Notes under the pieces: model-generated
Told to the model about the DNA's origin: nothing
What the model saw: the letters and a program-made list of their open reading frames with translations, nothing else
Databases searched by the model: none
Position numbers and translations under genes: made by a program
NCBI GenBank assembly: GCA_019359125.1
Contig: JAHHHY010000004.1
Location: 1-64,000 of the forward strand
Reading direction: 5' to 3'
DNA: 64,000 nt
From: Pleurocapsa minor GSE-CHR-MK 17-07R
Lineage (GTDB): Bacteria > Chloroflexota > Anaerolineae > Aggregatilineales > Phototrophicaceae
Part shown: one piece after another, positions 24,177 through 31,039 of the stretch
Position numbering within the stretch: the first letter of the stretch is position 1
Layout: each line of letters begins with the position of its first letter

Positions 24177-24793
24177 TCCGGCCGATAGTCTTCGAGCAGG
24201 CGTTTGAGCGCGGGCAGCAGCGCAACGGCCGCCCGTCCGCGGTGGCTGATGGCATGTTTCTCCGCCGCTGGCATCTCGCTGAACGGGACGACATACCCCT
24301 CTGGCACAAAAATCGGGTCGTAGCCGAAGCCGGTGATGCGCCTGCCCGGCGCACGCGCGATCAGGCCGCGCACGATGCCCTCGGCGCTCTCTACCGTACC
24401 ATCTGGCAGGGCGGCCGCGCTCACGCACACGAACTGCGCGCCGCGCTGGTCGTCGGCCACATCGGCCAGCTCCGCCAAGACCTTCTGCGTGCGGTCATCA
24501 TCGCTGGCACCGGGCCCGGCATAACGGGCTGAGTACACACCCGGCCTGCCCTCCAGCGCGTCGATGCACAGCCCACTGTCATCGGCCACCACCGGCATAT
24601 TAGCCCGTGCTGCATAAGCCAGCGCCTTGTGGCGGGCATTTTCAACGAAGGTCTCATACGGCTCGTCTGGCTCGAAACCGGCCAGGCCGACGTCGGCAGG
24701 CATGACGAAGGTCACCCCCAGCACGCCGAAAATCTCGCTGTACTCGCGCAGCTTGCCGGGGTTGCCGGTGGCGATCAGAATGGTCTGGCTCAT
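24173..24793 (-). CDS. rdgB: RdgB/HAM1 XTP/dITP pyrophosphatase
   Basis: A house-cleaning enzyme that hydrolyses non-canonical purine triphosphates (dITP, XTP) to the monophosphate. The 206-residue product has the expected motifs: ATGNPGKLREYSEIF at the N-terminus, VVADDSGLCIDALEGRPGVYSARYAG in the centre, and GRRITGFGYDPIFVPEGY then EKHAISHRGRA at the C-terminal half. The length is typical. It lies 6 bases after the DUF348/G5 gene on the same strand, so the two are probably co-transcribed. Confidence 0.96.
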   Translation of the reverse strand: MSQTILIATGNPGKLREYSEIFGVLGVTFVMPADVGLAGFEPDEPYETFVENARHKALAYAARANMPVVADDSGLCIDALEGRPGVYSARYAGPGASDDDRTQKVLAELADVADDQRGAQFVCVSAAALPDGTVESAEGIVRGLIARAPGRRITGFGYDPIFVPEGYVVPFSEMPAAEKHAISHRGRAAVALLPALKRLLEDYRPD

Positions 24794-24799
24794 CGTGTG

Positions 24800-25870
24800 C
24801 TAGTCCTGTTCATCGACATAAAGTATTTCCGGGGACGGCGTGGCCAGCGTGGTGCGGCTGATTTCCTGGCGCGAGACCGCGATACCGTCTTCGGCGCGAT
24901 TGCGAATGACCACCTGCAATACGCCCGGCGCGCCCGCCACATTCGTTATAGCGCCGGCGTCATCGCGCAGCACCACCAGCGTCTCATACGGAATCGATTC
25001 AAAGCGCGTGGTCAGCGTCTCGTTCACGCGCACCACCTCGATCAGCATGCCGGTCGTCAGCGGCATCTCCAGCGCGGGACGGGTGAAGTCGGCCGCCATC
25101 AGCGCAATGCCCGCCGAGGCCAGCGCATCAGCCACCACACCCTGCTGAATCCGCACTTCCAGCCGTTCGCCCTCCACCTGAATCATCACCTGCATGGCGC
25201 GGTCCAGCGTGACTTCCAGCCCGTTAGTCAGCGGGGAATCCGCTGGAGGGTCGAGCGCGTCGGCCAGATAAATCGTCATGTCGAGGTCAAACAGCGCCTG
25301 CCCCAGCGTCTCGGCACTCGACATCAGCGCGCGGGTAATCATCTGGCCATCCGGCAGGATTTCCGTCAGGCTGAACGGCTGGGCATGGCGCACGCTGATC
25401 TCGCTCACCAGGCCGTCCCACCCCGCCAGCGCATCTGCCGACACCGGCAGGTCGTTCACGCGCACATCATCTTCCGGCGAGACCAGGATGTCCTGCGCAG
25501 CCAGGATCGCGCCCGGCCCCGTCAGCGTCGTGCTGACGGGGCGCGTCACCCCGTCCACGGTCAGGGCGATATTCCGCGCCCGCGTGATGCGAATCACCGC
25601 GCCATCGCCAATCGCCTCAGACGGTGCTGGCTCAATCGCATCATCCCCGCCCAGCGAGACATCCGCCGCCTGCAGGGCCTCGGCCACCGTTCGGGCGCGC
25701 ACGGTGATGGTCTGTGCGGCCCCCTCGATAATCAGCGTCACGCTCACCTCCGGGCGCATCAGCGATGCCGCCAGCAGCGCAACCGCGGCACAGATCAGCA
25801 GCACCAGCAGCCCGATGATGAGCGGGCGCAGGCGATTCGGCTGGGAGAATTCCGGGTTAGGCGTGTTCAT
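24800..25870 (-). CDS. Membrane-anchored DUF348/G5-domain surface protein
   Basis: A 356-residue protein with an N-terminal membrane helix (LRPLIIGLLVLLICAAVALL) and an outer part built of ubiquitin-like DUF348 modules (VTLIIEGAAQTITVRARTVA; IALTVDGVTRPVSTTLTG; VMIQVEGERLEVRIQQ) followed by a G5 domain (about 285-340, TRFESIPYETLVVL...GVLQVVIRN). This is the accessory half of resuscitation-promoting factors and YabE-like proteins, but no lysozyme-like or 3D catalytic domain follows; the protein ends soon after the G5. It probably binds cell-wall glycan. ATG at 25870 is chosen because it gives the membrane anchor at the right place. Confidence 0.87.
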   Translation of the reverse strand: MNTPNPEFSQPNRLRPLIIGLLVLLICAAVALLAASLMRPEVSVTLIIEGAAQTITVRARTVAEALQAADVSLGGDDAIEPAPSEAIGDGAVIRITRARNIALTVDGVTRPVSTTLTGPGAILAAQDILVSPEDDVRVNDLPVSADALAGWDGLVSEISVRHAQPFSLTEILPDGQMITRALMSSAETLGQALFDLDMTIYLADALDPPADSPLTNGLEVTLDRAMQVMIQVEGERLEVRIQQGVVADALASAGIALMAADFTRPALEMPLTTGMLIEVVRVNETLTTRFESIPYETLVVLRDDAGAITNVAGAPGVLQVVIRNRAEDGIAVSRQEISRTTLATPSPEILYVDEQD

Positions 25871-25959
25871 GGGGCTGATTCTAGCATCTGGCGGCGCAGG
25901 GGCGAAAAAACGAGGTTCCGCTGGGCGAGGGTTACGAGGCGTGTGTGATGGCAATTGCC

Positions 25960-25979
25960 GGGCGCGTCGCGATGCGCCC
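25960..25979. repeat. Dispersed GGGC...GCCC palindrome, copy 5
   Basis: GGGCGCGTCG/CGATGCGCCC: 20 nt, self-complementary except for one G-T wobble. The CTAC flank is missing on this copy. Confidence 0.65.
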
Positions 25980-26017
25980 ATTGGCACCAAGTCAAGACGG
26001 TTCTTCTCTGATCTGCC

Positions 26018-26039
26018 GGGCGGACACGCAGGTCCGCCC
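26018..26039. repeat. Dispersed GGGC...GCCC palindrome, copy 6
   Basis: GGGCGGAC-ACGCAG-GTCCGCCC: an 8-bp perfect stem with a 6-base loop, followed by CTAC. Confidence 0.65.
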
Positions 26040-26108
26040 CTACCTTCCTCGCGGACAAACAGTTGCAACCGGAAGTTTTTTCCTTCAAATCCGAGCGACG
26101 CCGAGTAG

Positions 26109-26130
26109 GGGCGGACCTATGTGTCCACCC
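26109..26130. repeat. Dispersed GGGC...GCCC palindrome, copy 7
   Basis: GGGCGGAC-CTATGT-GTCCACCC: the same inner arm as copy 6 with one mismatch and the GTAG flank upstream. It looks like a decayed copy, in the opposite orientation to copy 6. Confidence 0.55.
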
Positions 26131-26187
26131 TGGAGGATTAAAGTCCGACTGAATCCTCGGCGAGAATTCCTTAACTTGGTACTTATG

Positions 26188-26207
26188 GGGCGGCTCGCGA
26201 GCCGCCC
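26188..26207. repeat. Dispersed GGGC...GCCC palindrome, copy 8
   Basis: GGGCGGCTCG/CGAGCCGCCC is perfectly self-complementary over 20 nt; the inner arm matches copy 1 near ftsK. It lies about 55 bases beyond the 3' end of the SRP RNA. Confidence 0.75.
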
Positions 26208-26261
26208 GGCTGTATCATCTGCTTTTCAGAGCGCAGGAAAACAAAAACTGCCCGCTCCTCT

Positions 26262-26381
26262 TCAGTTTGCTCAGACTGGGCTTGCCTACGGCACCCGATA
26301 GAGGCCCTTAGTGCTGCTGCCTTCCGGCCCTGACACGATTCAAACATACCGCCGCGTAGGACCCAGCCTGAGCAAACTGCC
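26262..26381 (-). ncRNA. ffs: Signal recognition particle RNA, small bacterial type
   Basis: Read on the minus strand, the apical helix contains GTGTCAGGGCCGGAAGGCAG then CAGC (26313-26336), the conserved Ffh-binding domain with its GGAA tetraloop and asymmetric/symmetric internal loops. The ends close with a 12-bp helix, CAGTTTGCTCAG (26379-26368) pairing CTGAGCAAACTG (26274-26263). The size is about 120 nt, slightly longer than E. coli 4.5S RNA and without an Alu domain. A T-rich stretch (TTTTTGTTTT on the minus strand, 26238-26248) just beyond the 3' end can serve as terminator. Exact ends are approximate. Confidence 0.9.
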
Positions 26382-26471
26382 GACGAACCGGCAGTTCACA
26401 GCTACCATGTTAGCGGAAAACGGCCCACTTTCAAGAGGCGGATTGCCAATCGCAGGGCATTCGCCCTGCTC

Positions 26472-27044
26472 TCAGCGGCGATATTCCGGGTGCAGCGCGA
26501 ACCATTCTGCCGCCATCATGCTCATCAGCAGCACGTCATAATACACGCCGTCGCGATAGACAAACTGGCGCAGGCGGCCCTCATCCTGAAAGCCGACACG
26601 CCGATACGAGCGAATGGCAGCTTCGTTGTAGGCCATCACTTCCAGGCCGACGCGATTCAGGTTCATTTCCAGAAAAATCCAGCGCAGCATAATCTGGATC
26701 GCCTCTTTGCCCAGCCCGCGCCCGCGATAATCCGCCTCGCCGATGCCGATGAAGAACGAGCAGGTGCGGTTCGGCCACAGCACGTCCTTGATGCCCAGCG
26801 TGCCGATCAGCTCATCATCGACCAGCGTGCGGATGCTGAAGGGATAGAAGCTCTCGTCCTCGTTGTTGACGAACCACTTCATCGTGTCTGAAATTGAGCC
26901 GGGATACACCATACTGCGGCGCAGCATACGGCTGAATTCCATGTCAAACGACCATTTGGTGATGCGCTCGGCGTCAGCGGGCACTGGCCGCGCCAGATAA
27001 ACGTACTCCCCGCGCAAAAGTTCATGGGTGATAAACGGCGGCAT
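26472..27044 (-). CDS. GNAT-family N-acetyltransferase (RimJ/RimL-like)
   Basis: A 190-residue acetyltransferase that uses acetyl-CoA. The RimJ/RimL type is shown by the early VYLARPVPADAERITKW, the FFIGIGEADYRGRGLGKEAIQ stretch with the acetyl-CoA pyrophosphate loop R-G-R-G-L-G, and the C-terminal MAYNEAAIRSYRRVGFQDEG. The acceptor could be a ribosomal protein N-terminus, an amino acid or a small amine. It stands next to the SRP RNA gene, but on spacing (about 90 bases) they are probably separate units. Confidence 0.9.
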   Translation of the reverse strand: MPPFITHELLRGEYVYLARPVPADAERITKWSFDMEFSRMLRRSMVYPGSISDTMKWFVNNEDESFYPFSIRTLVDDELIGTLGIKDVLWPNRTCSFFIGIGEADYRGRGLGKEAIQIMLRWIFLEMNLNRVGLEVMAYNEAAIRSYRRVGFQDEGRLRQFVYRDGVYYDVLLMSMMAAEWFALHPEYRR

Positions 27045-27121
27045 GATGTCGGGCCTTTCCCAGGCGTATCTCGCGATAATCTACTGCTGAATGACAAGCC
27101 GCGCCCGCCCTGTGACGCGCC

Positions 27122-27511
27122 TCAGGCGGCCGCACCGGTCATAATGCTGCGCACGATAATGGCCGCCATCAGGCCAAAGCCCCAGATATAGCTACCCATG
27201 GCAGGGCGTTTGGTCGCCGTGCGCTCGACAAAGATGAAAAACGGCAGTGCGAGCACCGCGCCGGCCCCGTAAATCAGATGCACCTGGTCGTGCGGGCGCC
27301 CGCCAGCCAGATACATCACGCCGCCAATCAGCGATTCCAGCACCATCACGCCAGTGACGATATACACGCCGCGCCGGAAGCTGGGCGTCGCATCGCCGTG
27401 GCGGATCAGCCCGATATAAATCGCCAGCGCGAACATGACCAGTCCCACGGCCAGGCTGCCACGGCTGATCCAGTAATGTGCATCCCGAAACAACGGATAC
27501 CACTGTTCCAT
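27122..27511 (-). CDS. Small four-helix membrane protein, unknown function
   Basis: A 129-residue integral membrane protein with about four hydrophobic segments (SLAVGLVMFALAIYIGLI, IVTGVMVLESLIGGVMYL, HLIYGAGAVLALPFFIFV, YIWGFGLMAAIIVRSIM). A conserved-looking DQVHLIYGAGA lies between the second and third. I do not recognise the family. The ATG at 27511 gives a protein with a normal polar start; the longer reading frame upstream lies over the neighbouring gene. It begins 4 bases beyond the alpha-glucosidase stop, so it is co-transcribed with it. Confidence 0.75.
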   Translation of the reverse strand: MEQWYPLFRDAHYWISRGSLAVGLVMFALAIYIGLIRHGDATPSFRRGVYIVTGVMVLESLIGGVMYLAGGRPHDQVHLIYGAGAVLALPFFIFVERTATKRPAMGSYIWGFGLMAAIIVRSIMTGAAA

Positions 27512-27515
27512 AGGC

Positions 27516-29102
27516 CTACCCGATGACCACGCCTTCAAACGGACGCAGCGCGATCGTCTCGCCCACAGCGGGCAGCGCGTCCTGGTCGCTGTAGCTACTG
27601 GCCAGCACATGCAGGCGCGCCGAATACGGCGGCAGCAGCACCGTGCGCGGCTCCGCGCCAAAGTTCAGCGCCACCACCACGCGTGACTCGCCCGCCTCGC
27701 GCTCGTACAGGAAAACATCGTCAGGCGCGTCATACGAGCGATACGTGCCGGTCGTTAGCGCGGGAATCACGCGCCGCAGCGTCAGCAGCAGGCGATACAG
27801 GCGCAGCACCGAATAGGCATCCCCCTTCTCGGTTTCCACATTCAGCTCAGGGGCATTGCTGGCGATCGGCAGCCACGGCGCATCGCTGGTCGTGAAGCCC
27901 GCGCCGGGCGAGCCGTCCCAGTGAAACGGCGTGCGGCAGAAATCGCGGCTGTTGCCCATGTTGATGCCCTGCGGGTCGCGATATTGTTCAGGGGCCACTT
28001 CCCCGTCGGTCAGGCCCAGCTCCTCGCCCTGATACATGAACGGCACGCCGCGCAGCGTGAACAGCATCACCGCGGCACAGCGCGCCTGCGCCGTCCCCAG
28101 CCGCGAGGCCAGCCGCTGCTGGTCGTGATTCCCCAGCACATAATTGGGGAAGCTGTGCGCGGGCACGGCAGCATCATAGGCATCGACAAAGCCGCGAAAC
28201 GCCGAGGCGTTCCACGGCAGCATCAGCGGCGCGAAGTTGAACGGCAGGTCGATCTGCGGCTTGTCGGGCGTACCGGCGAAGCGCGTGATAAACGCAGGGT
28301 CGGATGAATACGCGATTTCACCGATGCTGACGCGGTCGCTGTAGGCGCGGAAGACAGCGCCCATGTCGGCGATCAGCTCGTGGATGCCGTCCTGGTTTTC
28401 GCTGTACACGCGCCGGAACTGCCACGCGTCGGCATCGCCGGGCTTCCAGTTCGGGTCAGGCGGGTTATCGGGAAAGTCGGGGTGCTTCATCATGCGGTCG
28501 ATCACATCGATGCGGAAGCCGTCCACGCCGCGATCCAGCCAGAAACTGATCTGGTCGAACATCGCCTCGCGCACTGCCGGATTGCGGTAGTTCAGCTCCG
28601 GCTGGCCGGCGGCAAAGTTGTGCAGGTAATACTGGCCGGTGGCCGCATCGAGCGTCCACGCCGGGCCGCCAAAGTATGATTTCCAGTTATTGGGTGGGCC
28701 GCCGTCTGCCGCAGGCTCACGCCAGATGTACCAATCGCGTTTGGGATTCTCGCGGCTGGCACGCGCTTCCTGAAACCAGGCATGCTGATCGCTGGTGTGG
28801 TTGGGCACCAGGTCGAGGATGATCTTCAGGCCGCGGGCGTGCGCCTCGGCCAGCAGAGTATCGAAGTCCGCCAGCGTGCCAAACAGCGGGTCAATCGCCT
28901 GGTAGTCCGACACATCATAGCCAAAATCGACCATCGGCGAGCGCATGATTGGCGAAATCCACAGCGCGTTCACACCCAGCCAGGTGAAGTAATCGAGCTT
29001 TTCGATGATGCCGCGCAGGTCGCCCACGCCATCGCCATCGGCATCTTTCAGGCTGCGCGGATAAATCTGGTACACAACGGCTGATTGCCACCACGGGGAC
29101 AT
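27516..29102 (-). CDS. GH13 alpha-glucosidase / oligo-1,6-glucosidase
   Basis: A 528-residue cytosolic glycoside hydrolase of family 13 that hydrolyses alpha-glucosidic bonds of small malto- or isomalto-saccharides. The start VVYQIYPRSLKDADGDGVGD, region I DLVPNHTSDQH, region II GFRIDVID with nucleophile D199, region III IGEIAYS with acid/base E262, and region IV NHDQQRL with D327 are all present. The length is normal. No sugar transporter or regulator is adjacent, so the substrate source is unclear. It is followed closely by the small membrane protein gene. Confidence 0.95.
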   Translation of the reverse strand: MSPWWQSAVVYQIYPRSLKDADGDGVGDLRGIIEKLDYFTWLGVNALWISPIMRSPMVDFGYDVSDYQAIDPLFGTLADFDTLLAEAHARGLKIILDLVPNHTSDQHAWFQEARASRENPKRDWYIWREPAADGGPPNNWKSYFGGPAWTLDAATGQYYLHNFAAGQPELNYRNPAVREAMFDQISFWLDRGVDGFRIDVIDRMMKHPDFPDNPPDPNWKPGDADAWQFRRVYSENQDGIHELIADMGAVFRAYSDRVSIGEIAYSSDPAFITRFAGTPDKPQIDLPFNFAPLMLPWNASAFRGFVDAYDAAVPAHSFPNYVLGNHDQQRLASRLGTAQARCAAVMLFTLRGVPFMYQGEELGLTDGEVAPEQYRDPQGINMGNSRDFCRTPFHWDGSPGAGFTTSDAPWLPIASNAPELNVETEKGDAYSVLRLYRLLLTLRRVIPALTTGTYRSYDAPDDVFLYEREAGESRVVVALNFGAEPRTVLLPPYSARLHVLASSYSDQDALPAVGETIALRPFEGVVIG

Positions 29103-29175
29103 AACGCTGCGCCTTTAACACTGGGGGGTGCTGCCTGACATTGCACGGATTGTAACGAATAAGCGGCGAAAAATA

Positions 29176-29206
29176 ACGGGGACGGTATGCACGATACCAT
29201 CCCCGT
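29176..29206 (-). terminator. Intrinsic terminator after the secreted hydrolase
   Basis: A 13-bp stem with one mismatch (ACGGGGA..GGTAT pairing ATACC..TCCCCGT) around GCACG; on the minus strand it is followed by TATTTTT. It lies 30 bases beyond the stop of the secreted alpha/beta hydrolase. Confidence 0.75.
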
Positions 29207-29235
29207 CATTGCAGGCGCTGAGTTGTTAGCTGGCG

Positions 29236-30777
29236 TTAGCCGAAACGCGCATCCAGCCACTCGATGATGGTGGGCAGGAATTCCGGCACAAAGGCCTGTT
29301 CCAGCGTCGCATACTCGCTGGGATTGCCGGTGATCGCCGCCTGGAACAGATGGTTGGCCTCAGGGAAGTTCACCACCGTCACATCGGTATTGCCCGCCTC
29401 GGCCAGCGCGGCTTCGATAGCGACGATGTTTGAATCGGCCAGCACCTGCAAGTCCTTCGCGCCAAACAGCGCCAGCACCGGCACCGTCGTCTGTGCCCAG
29501 TCATCCGCCGCATTGGCATTCAGCAGCGAGACATACTGCGGTGAGGCGTACACGGCCAGCAGCGAATCGACCGCGCTCTGGATGAAGCCGTCGCGGTCAG
29601 GCATGGCCAGTTCGGCGCGTTCTTCCTCGGTCGTGCTGTCATACAGCCAGCCGTATGTCTCGCGAATAGCGACTTCTGCCGCTTCAAAATCGCCAATCGC
29701 GGCGGCCTCGATCATGCGGCGCGCGTAGGCCTCCAGCTGCGCATATTCCTCTTCCGTCACATCCTCTGAGCCATCAGACGTGCGCAGGATCGCCATCTGC
29801 TGCTCCACCAGCAGGTCGACGCCAAACTGCGCCACACCCGCCATCGAGATGATGAAGTCGATATCGTCATTGGCCGCGCCCAGCGCAGCCGCATAGATGC
29901 CGCCCTCACTGTGGCCCAGCACACCCAGCGCATCGCCATTCACTTCGGGGCGCGTCAGCGCGTAACGAATCGCGGCGGCCGCATCATCGGTGAAATCAGA
30001 CAGAATCGCGTTGGCATGGTCGCCGGTGCTCTCGCCCACCCCACGATCGTCATAGCGCAGCACGGCATAACCGGCGCTGGTCAGCGCATCGGCGATCAGC
30101 GCGAACGGCTCCAGCAGGATACCCGCCGAGCGCAGGCTCTCATTGCGGTCCTGTGGGCCGCTGCCAGACAGCAGGATGACCGTCGCGAACGGGCCATCGC
30201 CCTCAGGCCACGTGAACGTGCCCGCCAGCGTGACCTCTTCCGCGCCGCCAGAGAACGTCACGTCCTCGCTGTTGTAGGCCAGCGTCGAGGCATCGACGGC
30301 GTTGGGATTGTAAAACTGCACGGCCGCCAGCACCGGCTCAAACACCTGCGCGTGCAGGATATCATACTGCTCCGGCGGGGCCACCAGCAGCGCCACATAG
30401 GTTACGCCGTCCAGAAACGCAAAAGCGAAATCCGTGCGCCCGGCCAGCGGCCCCGAGGCCACATCGACCTGATAAATCGTCCAGTTCAGGCCATTGGATT
30501 CCAGCGTGCCGGCCGGTTCCGGCAGCTCTGACAGACCCATCTGCGGCAGCACGCTTGCTGCCACCGCCTCGATTGAGACCGGGGCCGTCTGCAAGGCCAG
30601 AATCGCGCCATCGGGCGCGGCATACAGGCCGCCGCCGACTGCCTGCCAGCCCTCTGGCACGAGGCCCTGCACCTGCATCAGCTCATCGGTCAGTTCCACC
30701 AGCGGAACCGTGTCCTGGGCCATCGCCCCAAAAGTCAGCGCGCCGGCCAGCAGCAAGAATCCCAGTTTACGCAGCAT
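29236..30777 (-). CDS. Secreted alpha/beta hydrolase (S33/dienelactone-hydrolase-like)
   Basis: A 513-residue protein with a Sec signal peptide (KLGFLLLAGALTFGAMA, cleaved near residue 20). An N-terminal region of about 150 residues without a known fold precedes the hydrolase, which begins near VTLAGTFTWPEGDGPFATVI. The nucleophile elbow is LGHSEGGIYAA (G-x-S-x-G); the oxyanion stretch is LLSGSGPQDRNES; ALFGAKDLQV and NHLFQ carry the likely Asp and His. This is the layout of secreted serine aminopeptidase or esterase proteins of the DUF3887/S33 type. The substrate is unknown. It is a single gene with its own terminator. Confidence 0.85.
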   Translation of the reverse strand: MLRKLGFLLLAGALTFGAMAQDTVPLVELTDELMQVQGLVPEGWQAVGGGLYAAPDGAILALQTAPVSIEAVAASVLPQMGLSELPEPAGTLESNGLNWTIYQVDVASGPLAGRTDFAFAFLDGVTYVALLVAPPEQYDILHAQVFEPVLAAVQFYNPNAVDASTLAYNSEDVTFSGGAEEVTLAGTFTWPEGDGPFATVILLSGSGPQDRNESLRSAGILLEPFALIADALTSAGYAVLRYDDRGVGESTGDHANAILSDFTDDAAAAIRYALTRPEVNGDALGVLGHSEGGIYAAALGAANDDIDFIISMAGVAQFGVDLLVEQQMAILRTSDGSEDVTEEEYAQLEAYARRMIEAAAIGDFEAAEVAIRETYGWLYDSTTEEERAELAMPDRDGFIQSAVDSLLAVYASPQYVSLLNANAADDWAQTTVPVLALFGAKDLQVLADSNIVAIEAALAEAGNTDVTVVNFPEANHLFQAAITGNPSEYATLEQAFVPEFLPTIIEWLDARFG

Positions 30778-30846
30778 AAAATGTCCTCACACGTTGAAGT
30801 AAAGGCATACATCGTACGAGTATATTGCGATCTGTATAACGGCACC

Positions 30847-30861
30847 CCCTAACTGTTAGGG
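30847..30861. promoter_or_regulatory. CCCTAA-CTG-TTAGGG inverted repeat
   Basis: A perfect 6-bp inverted repeat with a 3-base centre in the 262-base divergent region between the secreted hydrolase and the pyrophosphatase. The rest of the region shows no clear promoter hexamers. It may be an operator for either gene. Confidence 0.35.
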
Positions 30862-31039
30862 AGTTTATCCCTCATTCAGAAGAATCCACAAACCATTGAT
30901 GGTAGCTTGTCATTCCTCATAACCTATGCCAGAATTTTAGGTATCAGCCTGTCGCGCGTGCAGGCCTGATGACTCTAAAGAACTTTCTTTTGTTGAATCC
31001 GCCACGCGCCATTTCTTGATATATGGAGTTAAGACCAAA

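Larger units (their letters stand above)
25871..26261. other. Noncoding stretch with four palindromic repeats
   Basis: A 390-base region with no convincing gene. It holds four copies of the dispersed palindrome (listed separately) with unrelated spacers, and ends at the SRP RNA gene. It is the densest group of the repeat in the window. Confidence 0.6.
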
